From an uncultured Prevotella sp. (GTDB taxonomy: Bacteria; Bacteroidota; Bacteroidia; Bacteroidales; Bacteroidaceae): 64,000 bases of DNA. A program made the position numbers and the translations under genes. The notes below the pieces were generated by a model. That model saw nothing but the letters and a program-made list of their open reading frames with translations, did not search any database and was not told the DNA's origin. Positions 34,197 through 43,047 of this stretch are shown here, piece by piece (the first letter of the stretch is position 1; each line of letters starts with the position of its first letter). The stretch covers positions 1 to 64,000 of the forward strand of contig URER01000004.1 of NCBI GenBank assembly GCA_900547005.1. Reading direction: 5' to 3'.

Positions 34197-36351
34197 ACAA
34201 ATAGTATTGGCTACGGCATTATTGGCCGGAAGCATAAATATGCAGGCGCAATCAGACATAAACATAGGAAAAAGCAAAATACAATTGCAAAGTAAGTTGA
34301 TGACTCCCGAAGCTCTTTGGGCAATGGGACGCATCGGTGGCGCACAAGCATCACCAAACGGCAAGCAGATTGTGTATCAAGTGGGCTACTATAGTGTAAA
34401 GGAAAACAAAGGACATCAGGTTCTTTACATTATGGATTCTAACGGAAAGAATGTCCGTCAGCTTACTACTTCTGCCAAGAATGAAACGGATGCATCGTGG
34501 ATTGAAGGTGGAAAGCGTATCACATATCTGTTTGAAGGACAGGTTTGGAGTATGAATCCAGATGGAACAGAACGCAAGCAACTTACCAAGTCGACTACCG
34601 ACATAGAAGGATATAAATTCTCTCCGGACGGAAAACATATAATATTAATAAAGAGTTTGCCCTATCATGGCAGTATAAAGGAGAATCCTTCCGACCTTCC
34701 AAAGGCTACCGGCCGTTTGGTAACAGATATGAACTATCGCCATTGGGATCATTATGTGGAGAGCATTCAGCATCCGTTTATTGCTGATGTTACGGAAAAC
34801 GGTATTACCGATGGTGTAGACATTCTCGCGAACGAACCATACGAATGTCCATTAGCACCATTTGGAGGGATTGAGCAACTCGATTGGAGCAAGGATTCTC
34901 AATGCATTGCATACACTTGCCGCAAGAAAGAAGGCGTAGAATATGCTATATCGACAGATTCAGACATATATTTATATAATATAGGTACGCGCGAGACAAA
35001 GAATCTTTGTAAGCCTGCCGACTACAAAGAACCGGCTATTGACCCGACAAAGACGATGAAGACGCAGGCAGTAAACTCGGAAGAAAACTTGAAAAACAAT
35101 CCCGGATATGATGTAAATCCGAAATTTTCTCCCGACGGTAAGTACATAGCATGGCTAAGTATGGCTCGCAATGGATATGAAAGCGACCGCAACAGATTAT
35201 GTGTATATACTATTGAGACTGGCGAAAAAACATATATAACCGAATCATTCGACTCTAATGTAGATGACTTCTGCTGGAACTCAGATTCGAAGTCTATTTA
35301 TTTCCTCGGAATATGGCATGGCTGCGAGAATCTATATAAGGCCACATTAAAGGGAAATGTAGTGCAACTTACTGATGGATGGCATGATTTCGGTTCGGTA
35401 CAGTTGCTGAATGACGGCAAACACCTGTTAGCAGAACGCCACGATATGGCACAAGCTCCGGAACTTTATATCATCACTCCCGACAAGAAAGAAAAGTCGA
35501 GTAAGGCCGACCAAATTACTTTTGAAAATAAGCATCTTTATGACCAGATGACATTCGGCAAGATAGAGCAGCGTTGGACAAAAACGACAGATGGCAAAGA
35601 TTTGATGTACTGGATAGTATTGCCATCCAATTTCGACCCGAATAAAAAATACCCTACCCTATTATTCTGCGAGGGAGGTCCACAAAGTCCAGTCTCTCAA
35701 TTTTGGAGTTATCGTTGGAACTTCCAGATTATGGCAGCAAACGGATATGTTGTTATTGCTCCCAACCGTAGAGGATTACCAGGTTTCGGTAGTGAATGGA
35801 ACGAACAGATTTCCGGTGATTGGACAGGACAGTGTATGAACGACTACCTCTCTGCCATCGATGATGCAGCCGCCAACCTGCCATACGTTGATAAGGATAG
35901 ACTTGGAGCCGTTGGCGCATCATTTGGAGGTTTCTCTGTTTATTATCTTGCAGGGCATCATGACAAGCGTTTCAAGTGTTTCATAGCTCATGATGGTGCT
36001 TTCAATCTTGAATCAATGTATACCGATACCGAAGAGGCGTGGTTCAGCAACTGGGAATACGAAGATGCTTATTGGAACAAAGACCTTACAGAGAATGCCC
36101 GTAAGACATACGAGAACTCACCACATAAATTCATTGACAAATGGGACACTCCAATCCTTTGCATTCATGGAGAAAAAGACTACCGCATAAATGCCAATCA
36201 AGGAATGGGAGCTTTCAATGCCGCACGTATGCGTGGCATACCAGCCGAACTTCTGATTTTCCCGGATGAGAACCACTGGGTTCTTAAACCACAAAATGGC
36301 ATTTTATGGCAACGTACTTTCTTCAACTGGCTCGACAGATGGCTCAAATAG
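34189..36351 (+). CDS. S9 family serine peptidase (prolyl oligopeptidase / DPP-like)
   Basis: A 720-residue exported peptidase. A signal peptide (about 1-20, ending MQAQ) precedes a beta-propeller region with repeated SPDGK-type motifs (about 40-440). A C-terminal alpha/beta hydrolase domain follows. The nucleophile is about S578 in GASFGGFS, the acid is probably the aspartate in HGEKDYRI, and the histidine is in PDENHWV. Such periplasmic enzymes clip dipeptides or short peptides during peptide uptake in asaccharolytic Bacteroidales. The exact class (DPP IV, DPP5 or acylaminoacyl peptidase) cannot be fixed here. Confidence 0.88.
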   Translation: MYKQIVLATALLAGSINMQAQSDINIGKSKIQLQSKLMTPEALWAMGRIGGAQASPNGKQIVYQVGYYSVKENKGHQVLYIMDSNGKNVRQLTTSAKNETDASWIEGGKRITYLFEGQVWSMNPDGTERKQLTKSTTDIEGYKFSPDGKHIILIKSLPYHGSIKENPSDLPKATGRLVTDMNYRHWDHYVESIQHPFIADVTENGITDGVDILANEPYECPLAPFGGIEQLDWSKDSQCIAYTCRKKEGVEYAISTDSDIYLYNIGTRETKNLCKPADYKEPAIDPTKTMKTQAVNSEENLKNNPGYDVNPKFSPDGKYIAWLSMARNGYESDRNRLCVYTIETGEKTYITESFDSNVDDFCWNSDSKSIYFLGIWHGCENLYKATLKGNVVQLTDGWHDFGSVQLLNDGKHLLAERHDMAQAPELYIITPDKKEKSSKADQITFENKHLYDQMTFGKIEQRWTKTTDGKDLMYWIVLPSNFDPNKKYPTLLFCEGGPQSPVSQFWSYRWNFQIMAANGYVVIAPNRRGLPGFGSEWNEQISGDWTGQCMNDYLSAIDDAAANLPYVDKDRLGAVGASFGGFSVYYLAGHHDKRFKCFIAHDGAFNLESMYTDTEEAWFSNWEYEDAYWNKDLTENARKTYENSPHKFIDKWDTPILCIHGEKDYRINANQGMGAFNAARMRGIPAELLIFPDENHWVLKPQNGILWQRTFFNWLDRWLK

Positions 36352-36375
36352 TAATTAATAATTTATACTATAACA

Positions 36376-37995
36376 ATGACTGAAAAAATAAACAAAACAC
36401 TTAGAGATTCAGCAGCTATCCGCTGGACAGCTTTATTGCTTTTGGCACTTGCGATGTTCTGTGCATATATCTTTATGGACATCCTCTCGCCTATCAAAGA
36501 CTTGATGCAATCACAACGTGGTTGGGACTCAGATGCTTTCGGCACTATGCAAGGGGCAGAGACATTCTTAAATGTATTCGTTTTCTTCCTAATCTTTGCC
36601 GGCATCATTCTCGACAAGATGGGTGTACGCTTTACGGCTCTTCTGTCTGGTGCCGTTATGCTTGCCGGAGCATGTATCAAATGGTATGCTATCAGCGATG
36701 GATTCATTGGGAGTTCACTTGATGTATGGTTTACCGAGAACCTCAACCATATTCCCGTATTTGAACAACTTGGCGTATCACCATTCTACGAGGGTATGCC
36801 TGCATCAGCAAAACTCGCTGCTCTTGGTTTTATGATATTCGGATGCGGTGCCGAGATGGGCGGTATCACCGTGAGTCGTGGTATCGTAAAATGGTTTAAG
36901 GGCAGAGAGATGGCCCTTGCTATGGGTTCGGAGATGGCTCTTGCACGTCTTGGTGTTGCCACTTGCATGATATTCTCACCTTTCTTTGCTAAATTAGGCG
37001 GTGAAGTCAGTGTTTCCCGTTCCGTAGCATTTGGTGTTGTTCTCTTGTGCATTGCACTCATAATGCTTGTTGTTTACTTCTTCATGGATAAAAAGCTTGA
37101 TGCGCAAACAGGTGAAGCTGAAGAGAAAGATGACCCTTTCAAAATATCAGATATCGGTCAGATACTTTCTTCTATGGGCTTTTGGCTCGTATCTCTCCTT
37201 TGCGTACTCTATTACAGTGCGATTTTCCCATTCCAGAAATATGCGGTAAATATGCTGCAATGCAACCTCACATTCACAGAGGTTCCTGCTGACTCTTTTT
37301 GGGCTTCACCATCAGTAACCATCGTACAGTATGCCATAATGCTTGTTGTGGCTGCGACAGCTTTCATGTTCAACTTCATGAAGAGAAAGGGATTGAAATA
37401 CACCATGCTTGCCGTATCAGTAATTTCTCTTATTACATATTGCTATATGGGTTATATGCGCCAATCTGCGGAATCTATTTTTGCAGTGTTCCCACTTCTC
37501 GCAGTAGGCATTACTCCTGTTCTCGGCAACTACGTTGACCATAAGGGCAAAGCAGCGTCTATGCTTGTACTTGGCTCACTGCTTCTTATAGCATGCCACC
37601 TCACATTTGCGTTCATACTCCCTCAGTTCAAGGGAAATCAGGCAGGAGGAGTCATCATAGCATACCTTACAATCCTTGTTTTGGGAGCGTCCTTCTCACT
37701 TGTACCGGCATCGTTGTGGCCAAGTGTACCAAAACTCGTTGACGCAAAGGTCATTGGTAGTGCCTACGCTCTGATATTTTGGATTCAGAATATAGGTTTG
37801 TGGCTCTTCCCATTGCTCATCGGCAAAGTGCTTACTGCCACCAACGAGGGTGTAAGCGACCCTACACAGCTCAACTATACAGCTCCTTTGATAATGCTTG
37901 CTTGTCTTGGCGTAGCAGCTCTTGTCATAGGCCTTTTCCTTAAGGTTGTAGATAAGAAGAAGGGACTTGGTCTTGAAGAACCGAACATTAAATAG
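36376..37995 (+). CDS. MFS transporter
   Basis: A 539-residue membrane protein with about twelve hydrophobic segments and a central cytoplasmic loop near residues 240-265 (KKLDAQTGEAEEKDD). The loop IILDKMGVRF matches the major facilitator signature after the second helix. The substrate is unknown. Its position 24 bp after the S9 peptidase gene makes peptide or amino-acid uptake an attractive guess, but this is inference. A terminator follows at 38046. Confidence 0.85.
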   Translation: MTEKINKTLRDSAAIRWTALLLLALAMFCAYIFMDILSPIKDLMQSQRGWDSDAFGTMQGAETFLNVFVFFLIFAGIILDKMGVRFTALLSGAVMLAGACIKWYAISDGFIGSSLDVWFTENLNHIPVFEQLGVSPFYEGMPASAKLAALGFMIFGCGAEMGGITVSRGIVKWFKGREMALAMGSEMALARLGVATCMIFSPFFAKLGGEVSVSRSVAFGVVLLCIALIMLVVYFFMDKKLDAQTGEAEEKDDPFKISDIGQILSSMGFWLVSLLCVLYYSAIFPFQKYAVNMLQCNLTFTEVPADSFWASPSVTIVQYAIMLVVAATAFMFNFMKRKGLKYTMLAVSVISLITYCYMGYMRQSAESIFAVFPLLAVGITPVLGNYVDHKGKAASMLVLGSLLLIACHLTFAFILPQFKGNQAGGVIIAYLTILVLGASFSLVPASLWPSVPKLVDAKVIGSAYALIFWIQNIGLWLFPLLIGKVLTATNEGVSDPTQLNYTAPLIMLACLGVAALVIGLFLKVVDKKKGLGLEEPNIK

Positions 37996-38045
37996 AATTA
38001 TTTCTACAAGTATTTAATGTAAATAAATATCCATATTCCTAAAGT

Positions 38046-38090
38046 GAGGGGCTAAGATGCGCTATTGCATATCTTAGCTCCTCTTTTATT
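38046..38090 (+). terminator. Terminator after the pyrG-yidC-S9-MFS run
   Basis: GAGGGGCTAAGAT (38046-38058) pairs with ATCTTAGCTCCTC (38071-38083, one G-T pair), followed by TTTTATT. The rest of the 324-bp gap (38091-38236) shows nothing besides AT-rich DNA before the gdhA promoter. Confidence 0.85.
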
Positions 38091-38236
38091 ATACAAAAGC
38101 GAATTAAGCTACCAATCATGTGGCAGTATTTACTGTTATAATACTACATTTTAACGTTCAAAAATCGATATAAATCAACTAAAGCAGATACAGAATGACA
38201 AAAATACATCATTTTAGCAATTTTATTGGCATTTTA

Positions 38237-38267
38237 TTTGCGTTTTCAGTGTTTTTGTGTAACTTTG
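38237..38267 (+). promoter_or_regulatory. Promoter of gdhA
   Basis: TTTG (38237-38240), a 19-bp spacer and TAACTTTG (38260-38267) are a near-ideal Bacteroidetes promoter, 52 bp upstream of the start codon. Confidence 0.75.
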
Positions 38268-38319
38268 CAAGCGTTTTAGAAGAAAACATATTAAATAACC
38301 AATAAAATAAAGAAGAATT

Positions 38320-39654
38320 ATGAACGCAGCAAAAGTTGTAGAAACTCTCAAGCAGAGATTTCCTAACGAGCCTGAATACATTCAGGCCGTAAGTCAGGTA
38401 CTTGGAACTATTGAGGAAGAATATAACAAGCATCCGGAATTTGAACGTGCAAACCTCATCGAGCGTCTTTGCATTCCAGATCGTATAATCGAGTTCCGCG
38501 TGACCTGGGTTGATGACAAGGGTAACGTACAGACAAATATGGGTTATCGCGTCCAGCATAACAATGCTATCGGCCCGTACAAAGGAGGTCTGCGTTATCA
38601 CGCATCTGTAAACCTTTCTATCTTGAAGTTCCTTGCATTTGAGCAGACATTCAAGAACTCACTCACCACACTTCCTATGGGTGGCGGTAAGGGAGGTTCT
38701 GACTTCTCTCCACGTGGAAAGAGCAATGCTGAGGTTATGCGTTTCTGCCAGGCATTCATGACAGAGCTTTATCGCCACATCGGACCGGACGAAGATGTTC
38801 CGGCAGGAGATATAGGTGTCGGTGGCCGTGAGGTTGGTTATATGTTCGGTATGTATAAGAAGTTGACACACCAGTTCCAGGGCATCCTTACAGGTAAGGG
38901 ACAGGAGTTCGGTGGTAGCCTTATCCGTCCGGAAGCAACAGGTTACGGTAACGTTTACTTCCTCGTTAATATGCTCAATACACGCAACATCGACATCGCA
39001 GGCAAGACCGTACTCGTCAGTGGTTCCGGTAACGTGGCACAGTACACAGTTCAGAAGCTCATCCAGCTCGGTGCGAAGCCGGTAACTATGTCTGACTCTG
39101 ACGGTTACATCTATGATCCGGACGGAATCGACGCAGACAAGCTCGCTTATATCATGGAACTTAAGAACGTTGAGCGCGGACGTATCAAGGAATATGCTGA
39201 GAAATACGGAGTGAAGTATGTTGCAGGTGCAAAACCGTGGTTCGAGAAAGCTGATATCGCTCTTCCTTCTGCAACACAGAACGAAATCAACGGCGAGGCT
39301 GCACAGGCGTTGGTAGACAACGGCGTATTCGCTGTAAGCGAGGGTGCAAATATGCCTTCAACTCCGGAAGCTATCGCAATCTTCCAGAAAGCACAGATTC
39401 TCTATGCGCCAGGTAAGGCAGCTAATGCCGGTGGTGTGGCAGTATCTGGTCTCGAGATGACACAGAACTCTGAGCGTTTGCGTTGGAGCAGCGAAGAAGT
39501 TGACGCTAAACTCCACAGCATCATGAACGATATTCATGCAAACTGCGTGAAATATGGTACACAAGAAGATGGCTATGTGAACTACGTTAAGGGTGCTAAC
39601 GTTGCCGGATTCTTAAAGGTTGCTAAAGCAATGATGGCACAGGGCATCGTATAA
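38320..39654 (+). CDS. gdhA: NADP-specific glutamate dehydrogenase
   Basis: A 444-residue hexameric-type glutamate dehydrogenase that fixes ammonia onto 2-oxoglutarate. Conserved segments include the PYKGGLRYH motif, the catalytic-lysine region LPMGGGKGGSDFSPRGKS, the DVPAGDIGVGGREVG motif and the VSGSGNVAQYT nucleotide fold. Its length and the GGKGGSDF pattern fit the NADP-dependent 50-kDa class. It is transcribed alone and ends before a hairpin at the border of the accessory island. Confidence 0.96.
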   Translation: MNAAKVVETLKQRFPNEPEYIQAVSQVLGTIEEEYNKHPEFERANLIERLCIPDRIIEFRVTWVDDKGNVQTNMGYRVQHNNAIGPYKGGLRYHASVNLSILKFLAFEQTFKNSLTTLPMGGGKGGSDFSPRGKSNAEVMRFCQAFMTELYRHIGPDEDVPAGDIGVGGREVGYMFGMYKKLTHQFQGILTGKGQEFGGSLIRPEATGYGNVYFLVNMLNTRNIDIAGKTVLVSGSGNVAQYTVQKLIQLGAKPVTMSDSDGYIYDPDGIDADKLAYIMELKNVERGRIKEYAEKYGVKYVAGAKPWFEKADIALPSATQNEINGEAAQALVDNGVFAVSEGANMPSTPEAIAIFQKAQILYAPGKAANAGGVAVSGLEMTQNSERLRWSSEEVDAKLHSIMNDIHANCVKYGTQEDGYVNYVKGANVAGFLKVAKAMMAQGIV

Positions 39655-39681
39655 GATAAATAAGTTTCATAATATCTTTAT

Positions 39682-39724
39682 AAAGGAGATTGCTACATGA
39701 ATTTGTATGCAGTCTCCTTTCTTT
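39682..39724 (+). terminator. Terminator after gdhA
   Basis: AAAGGAGA (39682-39689) pairs with TCTCCTTT (39713-39720), with further imperfect pairing of GCTACA/TGTATGC inside, then a short T-rich tail. Confidence 0.7.
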
Positions 39725-39875
39725 ATATAAGCTGCGAAGTGGTACTGTTGTTTTTAACAGTATCACTTACAGTATCATTCAATGTCTTTTGATACTGTAA
39801 AATACGACTCTCCAGATTGGCGATATGCTCATTCCCTCTTTGTCTGTATATTTGATGCAAACTGTTTATTCTCAT
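39723..39875 (-). CDS. Small hypothetical protein downstream of the RhuM fragment
   Basis: A 50-codon frame whose ATG overlaps the stop of the RhuM fragment (AATGA at 39872-39875). The predicted product is polar and helix-prone (RGNEHIANLESRILQYQ), possibly a short coiled coil, ending with repeated DTVSDTV. It is not recognised. It could be the end of a fused or frameshifted element, a genuine tiny gene, or chance. Its frame differs from that of the RhuM fragment. Confidence 0.3.
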   Translation of the reverse strand: MRINSLHQIYRQRGNEHIANLESRILQYQKTLNDTVSDTVKNNSTTSQLI

Positions 39876-40099
39876 TTCCCGTCCATAGCAGTTGTTCGGA
39901 ATTTCCGAACAACTGAATCTTCCTGCAATTCGCCTTCTTCAAAAATATGTTTTATATGCTCACTTATGTTTGATTTGCTTGTCTGATAAAGTTCGCACAT
40001 CTGCGCCTGAGTAAGCCATAGCGTATCATCTTCGAGCTTCACGTCTATCTTTGTCTGCCCGTCACTGGCAGTATATATGATTACTTTATTCTCGTTCAT
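39872..40099 (-). pseudogene. RhuM-family protein, N-terminal fragment
   Basis: A 75-codon frame matching the start of RhuM-family proteins: IIYTASDGQTKIDVKLEDD, then LWLTQAQMCELYQTSKSNISEHI, an HTH-like segment, and FEEGELQEDSVVRKFRTT. Intact RhuM proteins are about 300 residues or more. Here the frame stops right after AMDGK, where the rest of the conserved region should begin. The remainder is absent, replaced by a different small frame. RhuM genes are common in genomic islands, so this fragment marks the left part of the accessory region. Confidence 0.75.
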
Positions 40100-40219
40100 G
40101 TTTCTTTATTGTTAACCGTTTTGCCTGTTGGCGTTATTGCTATATACCGTTATCTCGTTGTGGAGAATTACCATTTGGCAATGACAATATGTGTCGTATC
40201 GCAATATTTAGCATAATTA

Positions 40220-40948
40220 CTATAAGTATGATTCTGATTGTTTTCTTGTAATAAAGACGGTATTCAGACCATCTGTTTCTTTTCTTTCAATAAGATTCTT
40301 CCTGTCTAACTGTATTACTATATCTTCAGTTAGTATCTTTATAGTCTTATCATATCCACCAAATAGAAGAATACGGAATGGCCGTGTCAACATTTTATTA
40401 ATACATGATACTATATCTGATTCATAGAAAAAATATTCCTGATACCTACTACTGTATTTTTGAGTTTGGAATTTTACATTCAACAACTCATTAATGGAAG
40501 GATTACTTAAGATTTTATATTCTGTATTCTCAACAACCTTATTAACAGTCCAAGAACGAATCCAATTAAATATTGTCACAATAGAAAGTACTTGAATTAC
40601 CGCCATTGTTATTTCAGAAGTTGCGCCTATCTGATTTAAGAAGTCTTTTACAACAGGAAATGTTGCCGTTAATGAAATAAGGATTGCGGCAAGCCCTATA
40701 CCAGACCATGCTTTTCTTGGTGAATATATGGTTCTGATTTCATCATGAATAGATGCAATTCTTTGCTTTGAAAGTTCTTCTATCTGTCTGTGCAAAGTAT
40801 CATTTGTCCCCTTTTCTATTTCGAGCCTAAACTTCAAAGATTCGTTTTCTTGTTTAAGGTGTTCAATTTCTGCATCTTTATAATCAATATCCCGAATATG
40901 GTTAAATTCAATTACAGCAGGATTGTCAGTAGCAATGATTGGCATCAT
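40220..40948 (-). CDS. Coiled-coil membrane protein of unknown function, possibly 5'-truncated
   Basis: A 242-residue protein that is not recognised. Residues 20-70 form a charged coiled coil (AEIEHLKQENESLKFRLE). Two hydrophobic segments follow at about 82-102 and 112-130. The rest is a soluble C-terminal domain (about 140-242) ending in a winged-helix-like LDRKNLIERKETDGLNTVFITRK. The same frame stays open without an ATG for 32 more codons upstream to 41045. The present start (40948) may therefore be internal to a longer, broken gene. It lies between the RhuM fragment and the recombinase remnant. Confidence 0.5.
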   Translation of the reverse strand: MMPIIATDNPAVIEFNHIRDIDYKDAEIEHLKQENESLKFRLEIEKGTNDTLHRQIEELSKQRIASIHDEIRTIYSPRKAWSGIGLAAILISLTATFPVVKDFLNQIGATSEITMAVIQVLSIVTIFNWIRSWTVNKVVENTEYKILSNPSINELLNVKFQTQKYSSRYQEYFFYESDIVSCINKMLTRPFRILLFGGYDKTIKILTEDIVIQLDRKNLIERKETDGLNTVFITRKQSESYL

Positions 40949-41125
40949 TGATGCTTGGCGTTGTTGTATATATGAGTTTAGGTCATTGTAAAGACTATTT
41001 AAATGGTTGAATTTGCAAGTCGCTTTGTATCTGCTATTTGCAAGTTAAACGGTAGAAAAGTGATGATGGAGATTTTGGAGAGGATGAAAAAGAAGACGAT
41101 TTAACATATTTCACTTTTATAAACA

Positions 41126-41251
41126 ACAGAAGAAGCATGTTTGTGCAATTGTTTCGGATATACTAATGTCAATACCACTGATATTTACGCAGATGTGGTG
41201 ATGAAAAAGAAGGTGGACGTGATTACTCGCATGAATGGTATTATCGGGTAA
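41126..41251 (+). pseudogene. C-terminal remnant of a tyrosine recombinase/integrase
   Basis: Translated in one frame this stretch gives TTEEACLCNCFGYTNVNTTDIYADVV and then KKKVDVITRMNGIIG before a stop (written here in two parts). The GYTNVNTTDIYA block matches the conserved C-terminal LGHTxxxTTxxYA motif of tyrosine recombinases, which ends in the nucleophilic tyrosine. The frame is blocked by a stop just upstream at 41120-41122, so only the tail of the gene survives. Confidence 0.6.
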
Positions 41252-41287
41252 TATGAGGTCGCAAATGGTGAAAATTCATTGTCACCT

Positions 41288-41318
41288 CCTTCAAAATAGT
41301 AATAATTGAAGGATTTTT
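41288..41318 (+). terminator. Terminator-like hairpin after the recombinase remnant
   Basis: CCTTCAA (41288-41294) pairs with TTGAAGG (41306-41312), followed by ATTTTTG. It is short and AT-rich, so support is moderate. Confidence 0.45.
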
Positions 41319-41402
41319 GAGCATTGTAGTTCTGAATATTGGCAAGAAATTCGCGTATAGCCGAAATTTTGCTTATTTTTGTAATCAACAAATTGCATTA
41401 TA

Positions 41403-41584
41403 ATGAATAAATACAGTCAAGACATAATGACCTTTGCACTCTAGCAGTCCCAATTTGGGTTGCATGAGTTATACGCGTATCTTGACAGGAAAGGTAACAC
41501 AGATATATCCTATAAAAAGCAAGAACCTCTGCTACGATATGGCGTACCCTTACCGTACCTTTGCAGTAAATTTATAGTATAACG
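41403..41584 (+). pseudogene. Short broken reading frame
   Basis: ATG at 41403 opens a frame (MNKYSQDIMTFAL) interrupted by TAG at 41442-41444, then continuing open with FGLHELYAYLDRKGN and LLRYGVPLPYLCS. The composition looks protein-like rather than random, suggesting a decayed small gene. The family is not recognised. Confidence 0.35.
41556..41563 (+). promoter_or_regulatory. Candidate -7 element for the WYL-led operon
   Basis: TACCTTTG followed by C, 41 bp upstream of the WYL gene ATG, matches TAnnTTTG. No good -33 element is visible at the usual spacing. Confidence 0.5.
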
Positions 41585-41604
41585 TGCAACATAAAGTTTA
41601 GAAG

Positions 41605-42546
41605 ATGGCTAATAATGAAAGAGGCCAAAGCCTGATAAGCAAATATGTATGGGTGATAGAAACTATCTATCGCGCTAAGAAAATCTCATTCAAGGAACTG
41701 AATGAGAAGTGGCTCGATGATGACATTAGCCGAGGTGTGGAAATCCCCAAACGAACCTTCGACAATTGGCGTTATGTCATCTGGGATATGTTCGGCATTG
41801 ATATAGCCAACGAGAATCGTGGTGAATACCGATACTATATCTCCAATGTGGAGGACATCAGCAAGAACGGTTTGCGTTCTTGGCTCTATAACACGTTCTG
41901 TGTCAGTAATGCCTTGGCAAACAGTCAAAGCATCAAAGACCGTATCATACTGGAGTATGTGCCATCAGGACAAGAATATCTCCAGACCATCATCGAGGCC
42001 ATGAAGGAAAACCGTGTCCTGAACATCACCCACTACAACTATTGGAAAGACCAGGAGTATAACTTTGATGTACAGCCTTATTGTGTAAAACTTTTCCGCC
42101 AGAGGTGGTATCTTATTGGACTCAGTACTTACACGTATTTCCGTGAGCAAGGACCAAGAATCTATTCACTTGACCGACTCAGACACGTTCATGTGAAAGA
42201 TGAAACGTTTGTCATGCCTAAAGACTGGGATGCGAAGGAATACTTCGCTGGCTGTTATGGTATCATAGCGGGTTTGAACAAAGATATAGAAGCCATTAAA
42301 CTGAAAGTGTCGGCTGGTCAGGCGAACTATATCAGAGACCTTCCCTTGCACGAGTCACAGGAAGAGATTGAGCGCAATAATGAATACAGCATTTTTACCT
42401 ATCAGATGCGCACGACCTTTGACCTCTTGCAGGAACTGTTGTGGAATGGTGGCGATGTGGAAGTTCTTGAACCTGCATCCCTACGCAGGGAGATGGCAGA
42501 TATGGTAGAAAGGATGTGGAACAAATACAAGAATGACAAGAAATGA
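41605..42546 (+). CDS. WYL domain-containing transcriptional regulator
   Basis: A 313-residue protein. Residues 10-90 look like a helix-turn-helix region (FKELNEKWLD...RTFDNWRYVIWDMFGI). Residues 130-235 form the WYL domain, with VQPYCVKLFRQRWYLIGLS and the DRLRHVHV strand. A C-terminal WCX-like extension follows. WYL regulators bind ligands, probably nucleic acids or nucleotides, and often control defence loci. Its stop overlaps the exonuclease start by 4 bp, so it heads the operon and is the obvious candidate to regulate it. Confidence 0.87.
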   Translation: MANNERGQSLISKYVWVIETIYRAKKISFKELNEKWLDDDISRGVEIPKRTFDNWRYVIWDMFGIDIANENRGEYRYYISNVEDISKNGLRSWLYNTFCVSNALANSQSIKDRIILEYVPSGQEYLQTIIEAMKENRVLNITHYNYWKDQEYNFDVQPYCVKLFRQRWYLIGLSTYTYFREQGPRIYSLDRLRHVHVKDETFVMPKDWDAKEYFAGCYGIIAGLNKDIEAIKLKVSAGQANYIRDLPLHESQEEIERNNEYSIFTYQMRTTFDLLQELLWNGGDVEVLEPASLRREMADMVERMWNKYKNDKK

Positions 42547-43034
42547 AAGACTTTGCAGCAATAGATTTCGAGACAGCCAACAACGAGCGCAGTAGTGTGT
42601 GCAGCGTTGGTATCGTCATCGTTCGGAACGGTGAGATAGTTGATTCATTTTACTCTCTCATCCAGCCCGAACCAAACTATTATAATTATTGGTGCAGTCA
42701 GGTACACGGTCTGTGCTGTGATGACACAGACAACGCACCTGTTTTCCCTGAAGTGTGGAAACAGATAGAGCCGCTGATTGACGGGCTACCCCTTGTGGCA
42801 CACAACAAGCCATTTGACGAAGGCTGCCTAAAGGCTGTATTCCGCGTCTATCAGATGGACTATCCAGATTATGAGTTCTACGATACGCTTTGCGTTTCGC
42901 GCCGTGTGCTGCCAGAACTGGATAACCATCAGCTCCACACGGTGGCCGCAGCCTGTGGCTATCAGTTAGAGAATCACCACCATGCACTTGCCGATGCTGA
43001 AGCCTGTGCATGGATAGCAAGAGAAATTTTGTAA
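42543..43034 (+). CDS. DnaQ-like 3'-5' exonuclease (DEDDh)
   Basis: A 163-residue stand-alone exonuclease of the RNase T/DnaQ superfamily. Exo I is AIDFETAN (residues 5-12), Exo II is LVAHNKPFDEGCL near 82-94, and Exo III is HHALADAEACA near 146-156, giving the DEDDh catalytic set. It should remove nucleotides from 3' ends of DNA or RNA. Its start overlaps the WYL gene and it lies 13 bp before the first DUF262 gene. It is too short to be a polymerase epsilon subunit with a tau-binding tail. Confidence 0.88.
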   Translation: MKDFAAIDFETANNERSSVCSVGIVIVRNGEIVDSFYSLIQPEPNYYNYWCSQVHGLCCDDTDNAPVFPEVWKQIEPLIDGLPLVAHNKPFDEGCLKAVFRVYQMDYPDYEFYDTLCVSRRVLPELDNHQLHTVAAACGYQLENHHHALADAEACAWIAREIL

Positions 43035-43047
43035 CACTAATGATATC

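Larger units (their letters stand above)
40949..41604. other. 656-bp decayed stretch between the membrane protein and the WYL gene
   Basis: No intact gene is present. It contains the open upstream extension of the minus-strand membrane protein, a tyrosine-recombinase remnant (41126-41251), a terminator-like hairpin at 41288, a short frame with an internal stop (41403-41584), and the promoter of the WYL gene. Confidence 0.65.

Noticed and set aside
41185..41391. A 68-codon minus-strand frame
   Set aside because: It is antisense to the recombinase remnant and contains a hairpin; no recognisable pattern.
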